Source: Arenicellales bacterium
Lineage (GTDB): Bacteria; Pseudomonadota; Gammaproteobacteria; Arenicellales; JAHEKD01
Assembly (NCBI GenBank): GCA_028284225.1
Contig: JANQSD010000001.1
Coordinates: 338,609 to 402,608, forward strand
Reading direction: 5' to 3'
Length of the DNA stretch: 64,000 nt
The notes under the pieces are model-generated. The model made no database searches and was not told the DNA's origin. It saw nothing but the letters and a program-made list of their open reading frames with translations. This document shows, piece after piece, positions 35,674 through 45,170 of this stretch; position 1 is the stretch's first letter, and every line of letters starts with the position of its first letter. The position numbers and the translations under genes were made by a program.

Positions 35674-36618
35674 ATGATTAATGCTGCCCGCGTTATCGAT
35701 CAGCCAATTATCCATCCAGGCTCGGATAAGGGCATAGGCACTAATATTAATGGTCCTTCGGTGATTGCCGTGCCGAGCTGGGTAGCGAATCCACTTGGGC
35801 GGTTTTATCTGTATTTCGCCCATCATCAAGGAAAGCATATTCGCATGGCTTATGCTGATCGAATTGAAGGTCCATGGCAAATCTATACCCCGGGAGTTCT
35901 AAACCTCGAAGATTCGCTTTTTGAAAGCACTGATATACCCAGTTGGTCAAAAGAGTTAATGGGGACGGATTTATATGCACATATCGCATCGCCGGATGTA
36001 CACATAGATCATGAAAACCAGCGTATACGCATGTACTATCATGGCATGTTGGCAGATGCAGACCAGCAGACACGGGTAGCTTACTCACAGGATGGTCTGC
36101 ATTTTATTCCAAACCCGCTATTGCTTGGAGCACCTTATTTCCGGGCGTTTAAACATAACAAGTGGGTCTATGTATTCAGTTGGGGCGGTCAATTACTTCG
36201 CGCGGAAACATGGGATGGACCTTTCCAGCAAGGTCCAATATTAAAAGGTATTGCTACGGATACTCAGCCAAACAGGATTTTCAGGCACTGTGCAATTCTT
36301 GTTAGAGATAATGTTGCTCATGTCTTTTTTTCCTGTATAGGTGATTGTCCAGAGCAGATTTTGCATACAAAAATTAACTTGCAAGAAAATTGGGAAAACT
36401 GGTCGGCAAGTTCAGCACGGCGTATCTTAAAACCAGAATTGCTATGGGAAGGAGCACAGTTACCGAAGATTGCGTCAAAAGTCGGTGCAGCCCATGAACC
36501 CTGTCATGAACTTCGTGATCCATGTATTTTTGAATATGGTCAAACCGTTTACCTGCTATATTGTGGTGCAGGAGAGAGTGGCGGCATAGGTGTAGCCAAA
36601 CTAACGGATATAGAATAA
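35674..36618 (+). CDS. Five-bladed beta-propeller, glycosyl hydrolase family 43/32/68-like protein
   Basis: About 314 residues from the ATG at 35674; ATG 35647 lies inside the terminator stem and TTG 35626 spans it, so I prefer 35674. It shows propeller blades typical of GH43-like proteins: NGPSVIAVPSWVANPLGRFYLYFAHHQGKHIRMAYAD, IASPDVHIDHENQRIRMYYHG, and ELRDPCIFEYGQTVYLLYCGAGESGGIGVAKL. No secretion signal is visible, so it would act in the cytoplasm. The catalytic acid residues cannot be assigned securely, and a non-enzymatic role is possible. Confidence 0.6.
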   Translation: MINAARVIDQPIIHPGSDKGIGTNINGPSVIAVPSWVANPLGRFYLYFAHHQGKHIRMAYADRIEGPWQIYTPGVLNLEDSLFESTDIPSWSKELMGTDLYAHIASPDVHIDHENQRIRMYYHGMLADADQQTRVAYSQDGLHFIPNPLLLGAPYFRAFKHNKWVYVFSWGGQLLRAETWDGPFQQGPILKGIATDTQPNRIFRHCAILVRDNVAHVFFSCIGDCPEQILHTKINLQENWENWSASSARRILKPELLWEGAQLPKIASKVGAAHEPCHELRDPCIFEYGQTVYLLYCGAGESGGIGVAKLTDIE

Positions 36619-36633
36619 CCACACACTGGTGAC

Positions 36634-36817
36634 TCAGCCGTGGGCATTTTCCATTTGCCAGGTTTGTAGCAATTTGGGTAAAGCAATATCCCAGTTAAGT
36701 ACACCGGTCTTATCTGCCTAATCTTGAAATTACTTTACTGACCCGGTGATGCCCAAGTCAGTCAAATCCATATCGTCGACCAGTATTAAGATGATATTGA
36801 GCTGACAGCGACTTGTT
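36634..36817 (-). pseudogene. Decayed sulfatase fragment
   Basis: On the minus strand one frame reads QLNIILILVDDMDLTDLG, which is the N-terminal metal-binding signature of type I sulfatases (normally PNIILILADDLG..DLG). It then runs through two stops (TAA, TAG), and the same frame continues ADKTGVLNWDIALPKLLQTW to a final stop at 36634. The catalytic Cys/Ser-x-Pro-x-Arg region is absent, so most of the gene has been deleted. The remaining 70 bases before smpB show nothing. Confidence 0.45.
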
Positions 36818-36888
36818 AGTTTGCTTAACCTGTTCTTTCATCCGTTGATTATTATGAGTATTTATACGATCGAACACTCAAAAAAGGT

Positions 36889-37356
36889 TTAGCGCGTATA
36901 TTTCATTATTCGCTGGTGCTCGCGCTCCCACTCTCGTTGCTTAATGGTTTCACGTTTGTCGAATAATTTTTTTCCTTTACCCAGGGCTATCTCCAGCTTT
37001 ACTCGTCCGGCTTTCCAATACAGTTTTAATGGAATCAGCGCATAGCCTTTGCGTTCGGCTGAACCGATGAGTCCGGAAATTTCTTTACGATGCAGCAATA
37101 ATTTTCGATTACGCAGTGGCTCTGCACGATAATGCGTTGATGTCGTTGATAGTGGAGAAATATGAGCGCCGAATAAAAATAATTCACCGTTTTTAACTAA
37201 GATGTAACTCTCCTTCAATTGCACGCGTCCTGCACGGATGCTTTTAACTTCCCAGCCTTGTAATGCAATACCTGCTTCAAAAGTATCTTCAATAAAATAA
37301 TCATGACGAGCCTTACGGTTATCGGCAATAAGCGAGTTGTTTTTCTGTTTGGCCAT
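36889..37356 (-). CDS. smpB: SsrA-binding protein SmpB
   Basis: 155 residues. Family text throughout: [39 protein letters not shown], and the C-terminal tail [24 protein letters not shown], which enters the mRNA channel. SmpB binds tmRNA and rescues stalled ribosomes. It is divergent from ratA, an arrangement common in gammaproteobacteria. No tmRNA gene is seen in the window. Confidence 0.95.
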   Translation of the reverse strand: MAKQKNNSLIADNRKARHDYFIEDTFEAGIALQGWEVKSIRAGRVQLKESYILVKNGELFLFGAHISPLSTTSTHYRAEPLRNRKLLLHRKEISGLIGSAERKGYALIPLKLYWKAGRVKLEIALGKGKKLFDKRETIKQREWEREHQRIMKYTR

Positions 37357-37455
37357 GACTATTAAATCCGATCTGTTGAAATGCTAAATCAAAACCGCTT
37401 ATTATAACGATTAGCAGGTATAATCCGGCAAATATTCATACATCCCATCGTTAAG

Positions 37456-37887
37456 TTGAATAAAATCAATCGTTCTGCCATTGTTCCTTACTCGCAGGAG
37501 CAGATGTATAAATTAGTCGTCGACATAGCTGCCTATCCACAGTTTTTGCCCTGGTGTAGTCAGGCAGATATCATCGCTGCTGATGAGCATACAACCACGG
37601 CAAAATTAGGGATTTATTTTAAAGGTGTTAAGCAGAGTTTTACTACACGAAATCTTAATTCAGCCTGTGATACTGTAAAAATGGAATTAATTGATGGTCC
37701 GTTTAGCCATCTAGCAGGACAATGGTCATTCGTACCGCTGTCTGAATCGGCATCAAAAATAGTACTTGAACTCGAATTTGCCTTTGACAGCAAGTGGCTG
37801 GAGAAACTGGTAGGACCAGTATTCGGTATGATTGGCAATACTATGGTGGATTCTTTTCAAACACGCGCAAAAGAATTATATGGATAA
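37456..37887 (+). CDS. ratA: Ribosome-association toxin/START-domain protein RatA
   Basis: 143 residues, TTG start. A polyketide-cyclase/START fold of the COQ10-RatA family: INRSAIVPYSQEQMYKLVVDIAAYPQFLPWC at the N-terminus, LIDGPFSHLAGQWSFVPL, and VGPVFGMIGNTMVDSFQTRAKELYG at the end. In E. coli it is linked to 70S ribosome assembly; a ubiquinone-binding role like Coq10 is the alternative view. It overlaps the next gene by eight bases. Confidence 0.9.
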   Translation: MNKINRSAIVPYSQEQMYKLVVDIAAYPQFLPWCSQADIIAADEHTTTAKLGIYFKGVKQSFTTRNLNSACDTVKMELIDGPFSHLAGQWSFVPLSESASKIVLELEFAFDSKWLEKLVGPVFGMIGNTMVDSFQTRAKELYG

Positions 37888-38155
37888 TGCCTGGATAGAA
37901 GTTGCCTATGCATCACCGAGAAGGCAGCGATTGATCCGTATTGATTACAAATCAATGACAGCTGAGCAAGCCATTGAGCGCTCCGGTATTTTGAGCGAAT
38001 TTACAGAAATTGATTTAGCACGCAATAAAATCGGGATATTCGGTCAGCAAGTACGATTAAGCCATCGTTTAGAGCCCGGTGACCGGGTAGAAATTTATCG
38101 GCCATTATTGATCGACCCTAAAGAAGCCAGGCGACTACGAGCAGCAACGAAGTAA
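37880..38155 (+). CDS. ratB: RnfH-family ubiquitin-like protein (RatB)
   Basis: 91 residues from the ATG at 37880. A beta-grasp protein: WIEVAYASPRRQRLIRIDY, then TAEQAIERSGIL, NKIGIFGQQVRLSHRLEPGDRVEIYRPLLIDPKEARRLRA, the RnfH C-terminal signature. Its role is unknown despite the name. Overlap with ratA and the bamE gene next door is the standard gammaproteobacterial order. Confidence 0.9.
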   Translation: MDNAWIEVAYASPRRQRLIRIDYKSMTAEQAIERSGILSEFTEIDLARNKIGIFGQQVRLSHRLEPGDRVEIYRPLLIDPKEARRLRAATK

Positions 38156-38194
38156 CTGCCGTTGAATTGCGGCATTGCCACAATGACGATTCGA

Positions 38195-38644
38195 TTACTG
38201 GCCCAGTACCTTGGCTTTAACTCTCTGCCACAGGCTTGCTGACGGTTCGGTTTCCGTGGCCACAGTGTTTAAATCACCACTATCCGGTAAGGTAATTTCC
38301 GTCGCCTCAGTAATGACTACCTCGGTGTTTCCTCTGATATCTTCCAGTCTATTGCTACTATCAAACCACAGTGTAATAACTCGTTGTTCGCGTTCATCAT
38401 CACGCCCTTGCTTGAAGGTATAGAAATAGTCCCATCGATTTTCATGGAAAGGGTCTTCGATTAAAGGAGTGCCCAAGTAATATTGAGCTTCAGCCTTGCT
38501 CATGCCTAATTCAAGATTATCCAGCATTTCATCAGTCACTACATTTCCCTGCTGTATATCTTGCTCATAAATAACAGCACAGCCTTGCAGAGCTGCAAGT
38601 AATGCTGATATGACAATTAATTTGAATCGATTGATATTTTTCAT
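38195..38644 (-). CDS. bamE: Outer membrane protein assembly factor BamE
   Basis: 149 residues from the ATG at 38644 (MKNINRFKLIV), which gives a proper lipoprotein signal with lipobox ALQGC (Cys about residue 22). The mature part has the BamE fold: IQQGNVVTDEMLDNLELGMSKAEAQYYLGTPLIEDPFHENRWDYFYTFKQG. A C-terminal extension of about 35 acidic residues goes beyond the E. coli length (113). It supports the BamABCDE complex that inserts beta-barrel proteins. Confidence 0.92.
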   Translation of the reverse strand: MKNINRFKLIVISALLAALQGCAVIYEQDIQQGNVVTDEMLDNLELGMSKAEAQYYLGTPLIEDPFHENRWDYFYTFKQGRDDEREQRVITLWFDSSNRLEDIRGNTEVVITEATEITLPDSGDLNTVATETEPSASLWQRVKAKVLGQ

Positions 38645-38707
38645 GGTGCATACTCTATCAACAAATTTCACATATGGCTAAGAATTTTTAAGTTTCAAAA
38701 ACGTCTG

Positions 38708-40372
38708 TCATGCAGATTCACGTAGCATGACTGCGGCGTTTGCCAGGCTTTCTTTGGTGATTTTTTTACCGGATAAAAACCTGGCCAGCTCTTTAATTCT
38801 GTCATCGCTATCAAGATAATTAAGTTCGATTGCCGGATGTGAATCACTTTTACTGACTTTAAGCTGATGCCTGGCTTTACTGGCGACCTGGGGCAAGTGA
38901 GTAATACATAGTACCTGGCAGTTTTCGCCTAATGATTTTAGTTTATTGCCGACTATATCGGCTGTTTCACCGCTTATTCCGGCGTCGACCTCATCAAAAA
39001 TCAATACACTGCTACTAAGCAAATTATTGATTTCGAGCTGAATGGCCAGACTAATTCTTGACAATTCGCCTCCTGAGGCAATTTTTTCAATAGGTCCGGG
39101 CGGCTCATCTTTGTTAGTAGAAACTAAATATTGAATCGTATCTTGTCCATTTACACTCACTTTAGTTTTATCAATCTCACAATTGATCTTAAACATGGCA
39201 TTAGGCAGATTTAATTGTTTAAGATGTTTACTGATCGACTTTGATAGCACTGATGACGACTTAATCCGTTTTTGGCTAAGTTTAGCTGCAAGCTTATGAT
39301 ATTGATTTAGATGGATTTTTTCATCTTCTTTTAGTGCAGCAAGTTTTTTATCGCGGTTTAGAATCAGATCAAGACGATCATGTAAACTGGCCAATTTGGT
39401 TTCCAGCTCATCGGGTTCGCAGCGGTGCTTGCGAGCCAAATCATGATAAACAGTTAGTTTTTGTTCAATCTCATTAAGTCGTGCCGGGTCGAACTCAAGC
39501 TTATCCGCGATAGAGGTGAGTTCGGAAACGGCTTCCTCACAGGCTATAGTTGCTTCAGTCAGCATCGTAGTAATCCCAGATAATCGCTGTTCATATTTAC
39601 CGGCATTATCCAGCAAGCTGATTGAGTGATTGAGCGCGTCAATAACGTTATAGCTATCTGTTTCTTTGAGTTGTTGCAATGCAGTGCTAACTGCTGTCGC
39701 TATGTCTGTAGCGTGGGCAAGACGTGTTTGTTCCTGGTCAAGTTGTTGATAGTTTTCGTTGTTGTAATCGTCCTGCTCAAGTTCGTCGATCAGGAATTTC
39801 AGCATATCAATCTGATCCTGTTCACCTGAGTCGGTATTCTGTAATTCACTGATTTGGACTTTGATTTGATCCAACTCTTTATAGATTTTAGCCAATTTGG
39901 ATAATAGTTCTTTATTGTCAGCGTGCGCGTCAACAATTTCGACTCGTTTTTTCGGCTGTATTAAATTCAGGTGTTCTTGTTGTCCACAAATATTGACTAA
40001 TAAGTCGCCGAAACTTTTTAATCGTTGTGCGGTAACTGGCTGATCATTGATGAACGACTTGCTGGGTTTGTCTACAAACAATTGGCGTCTAACAACACAT
40101 TGCGGCTCTTCAAGTTCAAATTCATGCTCTCGTAACCAATCGCAGGCCTGGGTGTGTTGGCTGATATCAAATTCTGCAATAACTTCGGCTTTAGTTTGAC
40201 CGTGTCTGAGCAGATTTTGGTCAGCACGACTGCCAAGCGCCAATGCCAGGGCATCAATGATGATTGACTTTCCAGCTCCAGTTTCGCCTGTAATTGACGT
40301 CATCCCCTCAAGTAACTCAAGGCTAAGTTTAGGGATAATCGCAATATTGTTTATATAGACAGAACGCAACAT
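38708..40372 (-). CDS. recN: DNA repair protein RecN
   Basis: 554 residues from the ATG at 40372 (MLRSVYINNIAI). SMC-like ATPase: Walker A GETGAGKSIIIDALALALG, central coiled coil (about 150-360), signature region KIASGGELSRISLAIQ and Walker B VLIFDEVDAGISGETA, then CITHLPQVAS. It acts in double-strand break repair and is usually SOS-induced. I did not find a convincing LexA box in the nine bases separating it from nadK, so it is probably transcribed together with nadK. Confidence 0.95.
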   Translation of the reverse strand: MLRSVYINNIAIIPKLSLELLEGMTSITGETGAGKSIIIDALALALGSRADQNLLRHGQTKAEVIAEFDISQHTQACDWLREHEFELEEPQCVVRRQLFVDKPSKSFINDQPVTAQRLKSFGDLLVNICGQQEHLNLIQPKKRVEIVDAHADNKELLSKLAKIYKELDQIKVQISELQNTDSGEQDQIDMLKFLIDELEQDDYNNENYQQLDQEQTRLAHATDIATAVSTALQQLKETDSYNVIDALNHSISLLDNAGKYEQRLSGITTMLTEATIACEEAVSELTSIADKLEFDPARLNEIEQKLTVYHDLARKHRCEPDELETKLASLHDRLDLILNRDKKLAALKEDEKIHLNQYHKLAAKLSQKRIKSSSVLSKSISKHLKQLNLPNAMFKINCEIDKTKVSVNGQDTIQYLVSTNKDEPPGPIEKIASGGELSRISLAIQLEINNLLSSSVLIFDEVDAGISGETADIVGNKLKSLGENCQVLCITHLPQVASKARHQLKVSKSDSHPAIELNYLDSDDRIKELARFLSGKKITKESLANAAVMLRESA

Positions 40373-40380
40373 GGCGGTGG

Positions 40381-41229
40381 TCAGGACATTGGGTTGCTCC
40401 AACCCAGTTTAGAGCGCAGCGCGTCATAGTAATTATAGTCGGTTAAATGCACCAATCTGACTTTTGTATCGCTACGAGAGATTTTGATTTTTTCCTCATT
40501 TTTAATCGTGTATTCCATGTATCCGTCGACCGAGACAATGACTTCAGTATCTTCTGGGTTGATTAAACGAATTTCAATGTTACTGCTGCCGTTAATAACA
40601 ATAGGCCGATGACTTAATGTGTGAGGCGAGATTGGCACCAAAGCGATGACGTCCAATCCGGGATGGATAATCGGGCCATCTGCTGCAAGCGCATAGGCTG
40701 TTGATCCAGTTGGTGTGGAGATGATAAGCCCATCACCGCGTGTTTGATTAACACGTTGACCGTCAACGATGATTTCAAACTCAATTAAACGGCCAATCCT
40801 TCCACGCCCTATGACTACATCATTCAATGCATTGGCCTGATCCACAACTTTATCGTTGTCTTCGATTTGGCAAGATAACATGGTTCTATGTTGAATAAAG
40901 TAATTACCATCCAACACCCGTTGAATGTCTGTTAGCATGTTGGTTGCTGAAATTTCGGTCAAAAACCCCAAACGACCACGATTGATACCTACCACAGGTG
41001 TGCCATATGGTGCTAACAGCCGACTGACCCTGAGCATGGTTCCATCACCACCGATGACTATAGCCAGATCTATGGGGTCGCTGATGCTGAGTTTGGCAGA
41101 ATCAGATTCCGGTTCCAAAAAATGTATGGTGCTGATAGCTTTAGCGGCTAGATAACTGTCCAGCTCCAGCAGACAGTTACTGGCACGCTGGTCATCTGAT
41201 TTTGTAAAAATTCCTATGGTTTTGAACAT
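40381..41229 (-). CDS. nadK: NAD kinase
   Basis: 282 residues from the ATG at 41229 (MFKTIGIFTKS). Key motifs: IVIGGDGTMLRVSRLL (GGDGT, with the catalytic Asp), NRGRLGFLTEI, and RGDGLIISTPTGSTAYALAADGPIIHP. It phosphorylates NAD to NADP. A longer reading frame upstream of 41229 runs into the divergent hrcA gene and is not needed. Confidence 0.95.
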   Translation of the reverse strand: MFKTIGIFTKSDDQRASNCLLELDSYLAAKAISTIHFLEPESDSAKLSISDPIDLAIVIGGDGTMLRVSRLLAPYGTPVVGINRGRLGFLTEISATNMLTDIQRVLDGNYFIQHRTMLSCQIEDNDKVVDQANALNDVVIGRGRIGRLIEFEIIVDGQRVNQTRGDGLIISTPTGSTAYALAADGPIIHPGLDVIALVPISPHTLSHRPIVINGSSNIEIRLINPEDTEVIVSVDGYMEYTIKNEEKIKISRSDTKVRLVHLTDYNYYDALRSKLGWSNPMS

Positions 41230-41317
41230 TTTAGTGGTGGAAATACCGAATAATTGAATCTTATCAGGTTTAATAAAGCATGGTAAAAAAACTGTAGGCA
41301 CACTATCATATTGATCT

Positions 41318-42370
41318 ATGACGTTAACACCCAGGGCAGAAATATTATTACGCACGCTGATAGATAAATATATCAGTGAAGGTGCGCCTGTGGGTTCAAA
41401 AGCTCTGGCCAAGGAATCAGGGTTGGATGTGAGTCCGGCCACGATTCGCAATGTTATGGTTGATCTTGAAAATATGGGGCTGATCCAGGCGCCACATACG
41501 TCTGCAGGCAGGGTGCCGACCCATAAAGGCTACCGCATGTTTGTTGACTCAATGGTTAAGGCCAAACCCATGGATAAACAGCTCTTTCACCTGGTTGAGC
41601 AAAAATTCGGCACGGACCATGATCCGGTGCATGTGCTAAGTAAAGCTTCAGAAATACTGTCACAAATTACTAACTTTGCCGGCGTGGTTATGGTGCCGGG
41701 GCAATCGCAGTCTCATTTTCGGCAAATCGAGTTTTTGCAATTATCCGGTAATCGGATTCTGGCTATTCTGGTGACAGGTGACGGGCGGGTGCAAAATCGG
41801 GTAATCAGTGTCGAGCGTGAATTCAAACCGCACGAATTAGTTGAGGCGGCTAATTATTTCAATCAAACTTATTCCGGCGCATCACTGCATAAATTAAGAA
41901 AGAAATTATTAACAGAAATGCAGCAGCATAGTGAAGAAATGAATCGTATTATGAATACGGCTTTGACCATGGCAAATCGTTTTTTTGAAGCTGAAGAACA
42001 AGATCAACAAGAAGATGTAGTGCTGTCAGGTGAGGCAAATTTGTTTGAAGTACCCGAGTTTGCTGAAATTGAGAAAATGCGTGAGCTGTTTGAGACATTT
42101 AAAACCAAACATGACTTGCTTGAATTGCTTGATAAAAGCCTGAAAGGCAGCGGCGTGCAGATTTTTATCGGCGAGGAATCAGGTTATGCACCGCTGAATA
42201 ATTGCAGTGTGGTGACAGCACCGTATGAGCTTGATGATCAATGTATAGGTGTGTTAGGTGTTATTGGTCCCACACGTATGGATTATGCTGATGTAATTAC
42301 TATTGTTGATGTGACCTCGCGCCTGGTTAGCGGAGCACTTTCCGGCAACACATCGTTTAACGAAAATTAG
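41318..42370 (+). CDS. hrcA: Heat-inducible transcription repressor HrcA
   Basis: 350 residues. N-terminal winged helix (YISEGAPVGSKALAKESGLDVSPATIRNVMVDLENMGLI, then HTSAGRVPTHKGYRMFVDSM), a GAF-like middle part and a conserved C-terminus (FIGEESGYAPLNNCSVVTAPYEL, GVLGVIGPTRMDYADVI). HrcA represses chaperone genes at CIRCE operators. No CIRCE element is visible before hrcA, grpE, dnaK or dnaJ here, so its targets may lie elsewhere (for example groESL). Confidence 0.93.
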   Translation: MTLTPRAEILLRTLIDKYISEGAPVGSKALAKESGLDVSPATIRNVMVDLENMGLIQAPHTSAGRVPTHKGYRMFVDSMVKAKPMDKQLFHLVEQKFGTDHDPVHVLSKASEILSQITNFAGVVMVPGQSQSHFRQIEFLQLSGNRILAILVTGDGRVQNRVISVEREFKPHELVEAANYFNQTYSGASLHKLRKKLLTEMQQHSEEMNRIMNTALTMANRFFEAEEQDQQEDVVLSGEANLFEVPEFAEIEKMRELFETFKTKHDLLELLDKSLKGSGVQIFIGEESGYAPLNNCSVVTAPYELDDQCIGVLGVIGPTRMDYADVITIVDVTSRLVSGALSGNTSFNEN

Positions 42371-42391
42371 GCCCCGATTTTCTATTATTCC

Positions 42392-42420
42392 CTTGAATTA
42401 AAACCGTTATGACCGTATTT
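42392..42420 (+). promoter_or_regulatory. Candidate sigma-32 heat-shock promoter for grpE
   Basis: CTTGAA (42392-42397), a 15-base spacer, and CCGTATTT (42413-42420) resemble the RpoH pattern CTTGAA / CCCCATNT. It is about 34 bp before the grpE ATG. ACCGTA-N5-TACGGT overlaps its -10 as a six-bp inverted repeat. Confidence 0.55.
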
Positions 42421-42453
42421 ATTACGGTTAGTAAGTACTAGGACGACTAGAAT

Positions 42454-43101
42454 ATGAATGAACCAAAAGCAACAGATGCTCCATTGAATGAGGATCAAGA
42501 AATCGAACCCACTAAAAATGAGGAACCAGCAGAGGAAGCACAGCCGGCGGAGCAGCAGGAAGATGATATATCCGCGGCAATTTCCATAGATCAGTTGCAG
42601 GCCGAAATTGAACGTCTGACAGAAGAATTAGCACATGCCAAAGATCAATCTTTGCGAGCTGCGGCAGAGATGGAAAATATTCGTCGACGTTCGTCTAATG
42701 AGCAGACTAATATTCGCAAGTTTGCTATTGAAGGCTTTGCATCAGAATTACTGGCGGTTAAGGACAGTTTGGATCTGGCCGAGCAAGTGGAACTATCTGT
42801 AGATAACAAAGATGTGATTGACAAAATGCACGAAGGTTTAACATTGACGTTAAAGCAGCTTGATCGTGTTTTTGAAAAATTCTCAATTCAAGTTATTGCA
42901 CCTGAAAAGGGCGATAAACTTGATCCACAGTTGCATCAGGCAATGACTGTTCAGCAGACTGATGAAGTTGATAATAACTGTGTGCTGACAACTATCCAAA
43001 AGGGTTACCAGTTGCATGATCGCCTTCTCAGGCCAGCCATGGTGGTAATCGCACGTAAGCCTGAGCAAAAAAATCCACAATCTGAGCAAGAAAATGCTTG
43101 A
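42454..43101 (+). CDS. grpE: Nucleotide exchange factor GrpE
   Basis: 215 residues. An acidic, disordered first 50 residues, a long coiled coil (ISIDQLQAEIERLTEELAHAKDQSLRAAAEMENIRRRS), then the four-helix and beta head with GDKLDPQLHQAMTV and VLTTIQKGYQLHDRLLRPAMVVIA. It releases ADP from DnaK and acts as a thermosensor through the coiled coil. Sits between hrcA and dnaK in the normal heat-shock order. Confidence 0.95.
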   Translation: MNEPKATDAPLNEDQEIEPTKNEEPAEEAQPAEQQEDDISAAISIDQLQAEIERLTEELAHAKDQSLRAAAEMENIRRRSSNEQTNIRKFAIEGFASELLAVKDSLDLAEQVELSVDNKDVIDKMHEGLTLTLKQLDRVFEKFSIQVIAPEKGDKLDPQLHQAMTVQQTDEVDNNCVLTTIQKGYQLHDRLLRPAMVVIARKPEQKNPQSEQENA

Positions 43102-43164
43102 ATTTACAAGGCTTAACCCTATTTAAAGAACAAGTGAACGAACAAATTATTTGAGGAATTAATA

Positions 43165-45105
43165 ATGGGCAAAATTATCGGCATTGACCTCGGTACGACC
43201 AATTCGTGCGTTGCAGTAATGGAAGGTGGGCAACCCAAGGTAATTGAAAACAGTGAAGGTGACCGTACAACACCATCAATAGTCGCTTATACAGATGGCG
43301 ATGAAATTCTAGTTGGCCAATCGGCTAAACGCCAAGCTGTTACTAACCCGGAAAATACAGTTTTTGCGGTCAAACGTTTGATCGGGCGTCGCTTCGATGA
43401 AGATGTGGTTCAGCGTGATATCGAACTTATGCCGTATAAAATCGTGAAAGCTAAAAACGGTGACGCCTGGGTTGAGGTTAACAGTAAACAAATGGCGCCG
43501 CCTGAAATTTCAGCACGTGTATTGCAAAAGATGAAAAAGACGGCTGAAGACTATCTGGGCGAAGAGGTTACGGAAGCCGTGATTACGGTGCCGGCTTATT
43601 TTAACGACTCTCAGCGTCAAGCGACCAAGGATGCTGGCAAGATTGCAGGCCTTGAGGTTAAGCGTATTATTAATGAGCCAACAGCTGCAGCGTTAGCTTA
43701 TGGTATGGACAAGAAAACAGGTGACCGCAAAATTGCAGTGTATGATCTGGGTGGCGGTACCTTTGATATTTCAATTATCGAGATTTCCGAGATTGATGGT
43801 GAGCATCAATTTGAAGTGCTTTCTACAAACGGTGATACTTTCCTGGGCGGTGAAGATTTTGATCGCGCCATCATTGAATACCTGGCGGATGAATTTCAGA
43901 AGGATCAGGGCATGGATTTGCGTGGAGATCCGCTGGCAATACAGCGTTTGAAAGAAGCTGCAGAAAAAGCCAAGATTGAATTGTCATCCAGCTCACAGAC
44001 AGAAATCAATCTGCCTTATGTGACCGCAGATGCGTCAGGTCCCAAACACTTAAACATGAAGTTAACCCGCGCCAAACTTGAAGCGCTGGTTGAAGATTTA
44101 ATTCAGCGTTCGATTGCACCATGTAAAACGGCACTTCAGGATGCTGAGTTAAAGGCTGCCGATATTGATGATGTGATTCTGGTCGGTGGTCAGACCCGTA
44201 TGCCTAAAGTTCAGGAAGTGGTGAAAGACTTTTTCGGTCAGGAAGCCCGGCGCGATGTAAATCCTGATGAGGCTGTCGCTGTTGGTGCTGCAATTCAAGG
44301 TGGTGTATTAGGCGGTGATGTTAAAGATGTATTGTTGTTAGATGTAACGCCACTGTCATTGGGTATCGAAACCCTGGGCGGCGTGATGACCAAGTTAATT
44401 GACAAAAACACAACCATTCCGACCAAGGCGTCACAGGTGTTTTCAACGGCCGAAGACAATCAAACAGCAGTAACCGTACACGTATTGCAAGGTGAGCGGG
44501 AGATGGCCAAGGACAACAAATCACTGGGCCGGTTTGATTTGGCGGATATTCCGCCAGCACCGCGTGGTGTGCCGCAGGTTGAAGTAACCTTTGATATTGA
44601 TGCCAACGGTATTATGCACGTATCCGCTAAGGACAAGGCAACAGGCAAGGAGAATAATATAGTCATCAAATCCAGCTCCGGTCTGGCTGATGATGAGATT
44701 GAACGCATGGTTCGCGAAGCGGAAGAAAACGCGGATGAAGACCGCAAAGCTCGTGAGCGTGTCGAAGCTAGGAATCAGGCTGAGGCGATGATTCACAGTG
44801 TACAGAAATCTGTTGCTGAAATGGGCGATAAGCTTGACGCTGGCGAAAAAGATAAGATTGAGACATCAGTTAAAGATTTACAAGGTGTTCTTGAAGGTGA
44901 TGATGTCGATGCGATCAAGGAAAAAACGACAGCACTGGCCGAAGCAAGCCATAAATTGGCTGAGCAAATGTATCAACAGGCAAGTGCTGATGCAGAAGGC
45001 ACTGAAAATACTGAAGCTGGCGATACCAATGCTGAATCAACAGATGATAATGTTGTTGATGCTGAATTTGAAGAAGTTAAGGATGATGACAAAAAAGCCT
45101 CTTAA
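43165..45105 (+). CDS. dnaK: Molecular chaperone DnaK (Hsp70)
   Basis: 646 residues. Full Hsp70: [21 protein letters not shown] at the start, [45 protein letters not shown], the interdomain linker [15 protein letters not shown], substrate domain, lid and the acidic C-terminal tail ending [20 protein letters not shown]-driven folding with DnaJ and GrpE. A hairpin separates it from dnaJ. Confidence 0.98.
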   Translation: MGKIIGIDLGTTNSCVAVMEGGQPKVIENSEGDRTTPSIVAYTDGDEILVGQSAKRQAVTNPENTVFAVKRLIGRRFDEDVVQRDIELMPYKIVKAKNGDAWVEVNSKQMAPPEISARVLQKMKKTAEDYLGEEVTEAVITVPAYFNDSQRQATKDAGKIAGLEVKRIINEPTAAALAYGMDKKTGDRKIAVYDLGGGTFDISIIEISEIDGEHQFEVLSTNGDTFLGGEDFDRAIIEYLADEFQKDQGMDLRGDPLAIQRLKEAAEKAKIELSSSSQTEINLPYVTADASGPKHLNMKLTRAKLEALVEDLIQRSIAPCKTALQDAELKAADIDDVILVGGQTRMPKVQEVVKDFFGQEARRDVNPDEAVAVGAAIQGGVLGGDVKDVLLLDVTPLSLGIETLGGVMTKLIDKNTTIPTKASQVFSTAEDNQTAVTVHVLQGEREMAKDNKSLGRFDLADIPPAPRGVPQVEVTFDIDANGIMHVSAKDKATGKENNIVIKSSSGLADDEIERMVREAEENADEDRKARERVEARNQAEAMIHSVQKSVAEMGDKLDAGEKDKIETSVKDLQGVLEGDDVDAIKEKTTALAEASHKLAEQMYQQASADAEGTENTEAGDTNAESTDDNVVDAEFEEVKDDDKKAS

Positions 45106-45125
45106 GGGTCTTTGTTGATATGATT

Positions 45126-45149
45126 AAGGCGTGGATAAGTCCACGCCTT
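45126..45149 (+). terminator. Hairpin between dnaK and dnaJ
   Basis: AAGGCGTGGA and TCCACGCCTT make a perfect 10-bp stem with loop TAAG. No U-tract follows, so it is more likely an attenuator or a stabilising/processing hairpin that keeps dnaJ below dnaK. Confidence 0.65.
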
Positions 45150-45170
45150 GCTATGTAAACGGTAAGTAAA

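Noticed and set aside
41230..41451. Longer NAD kinase start
   Set aside because: It would overlap the divergent hrcA gene by over 130 bases; the ATG at 41229 gives the normal family start and length.
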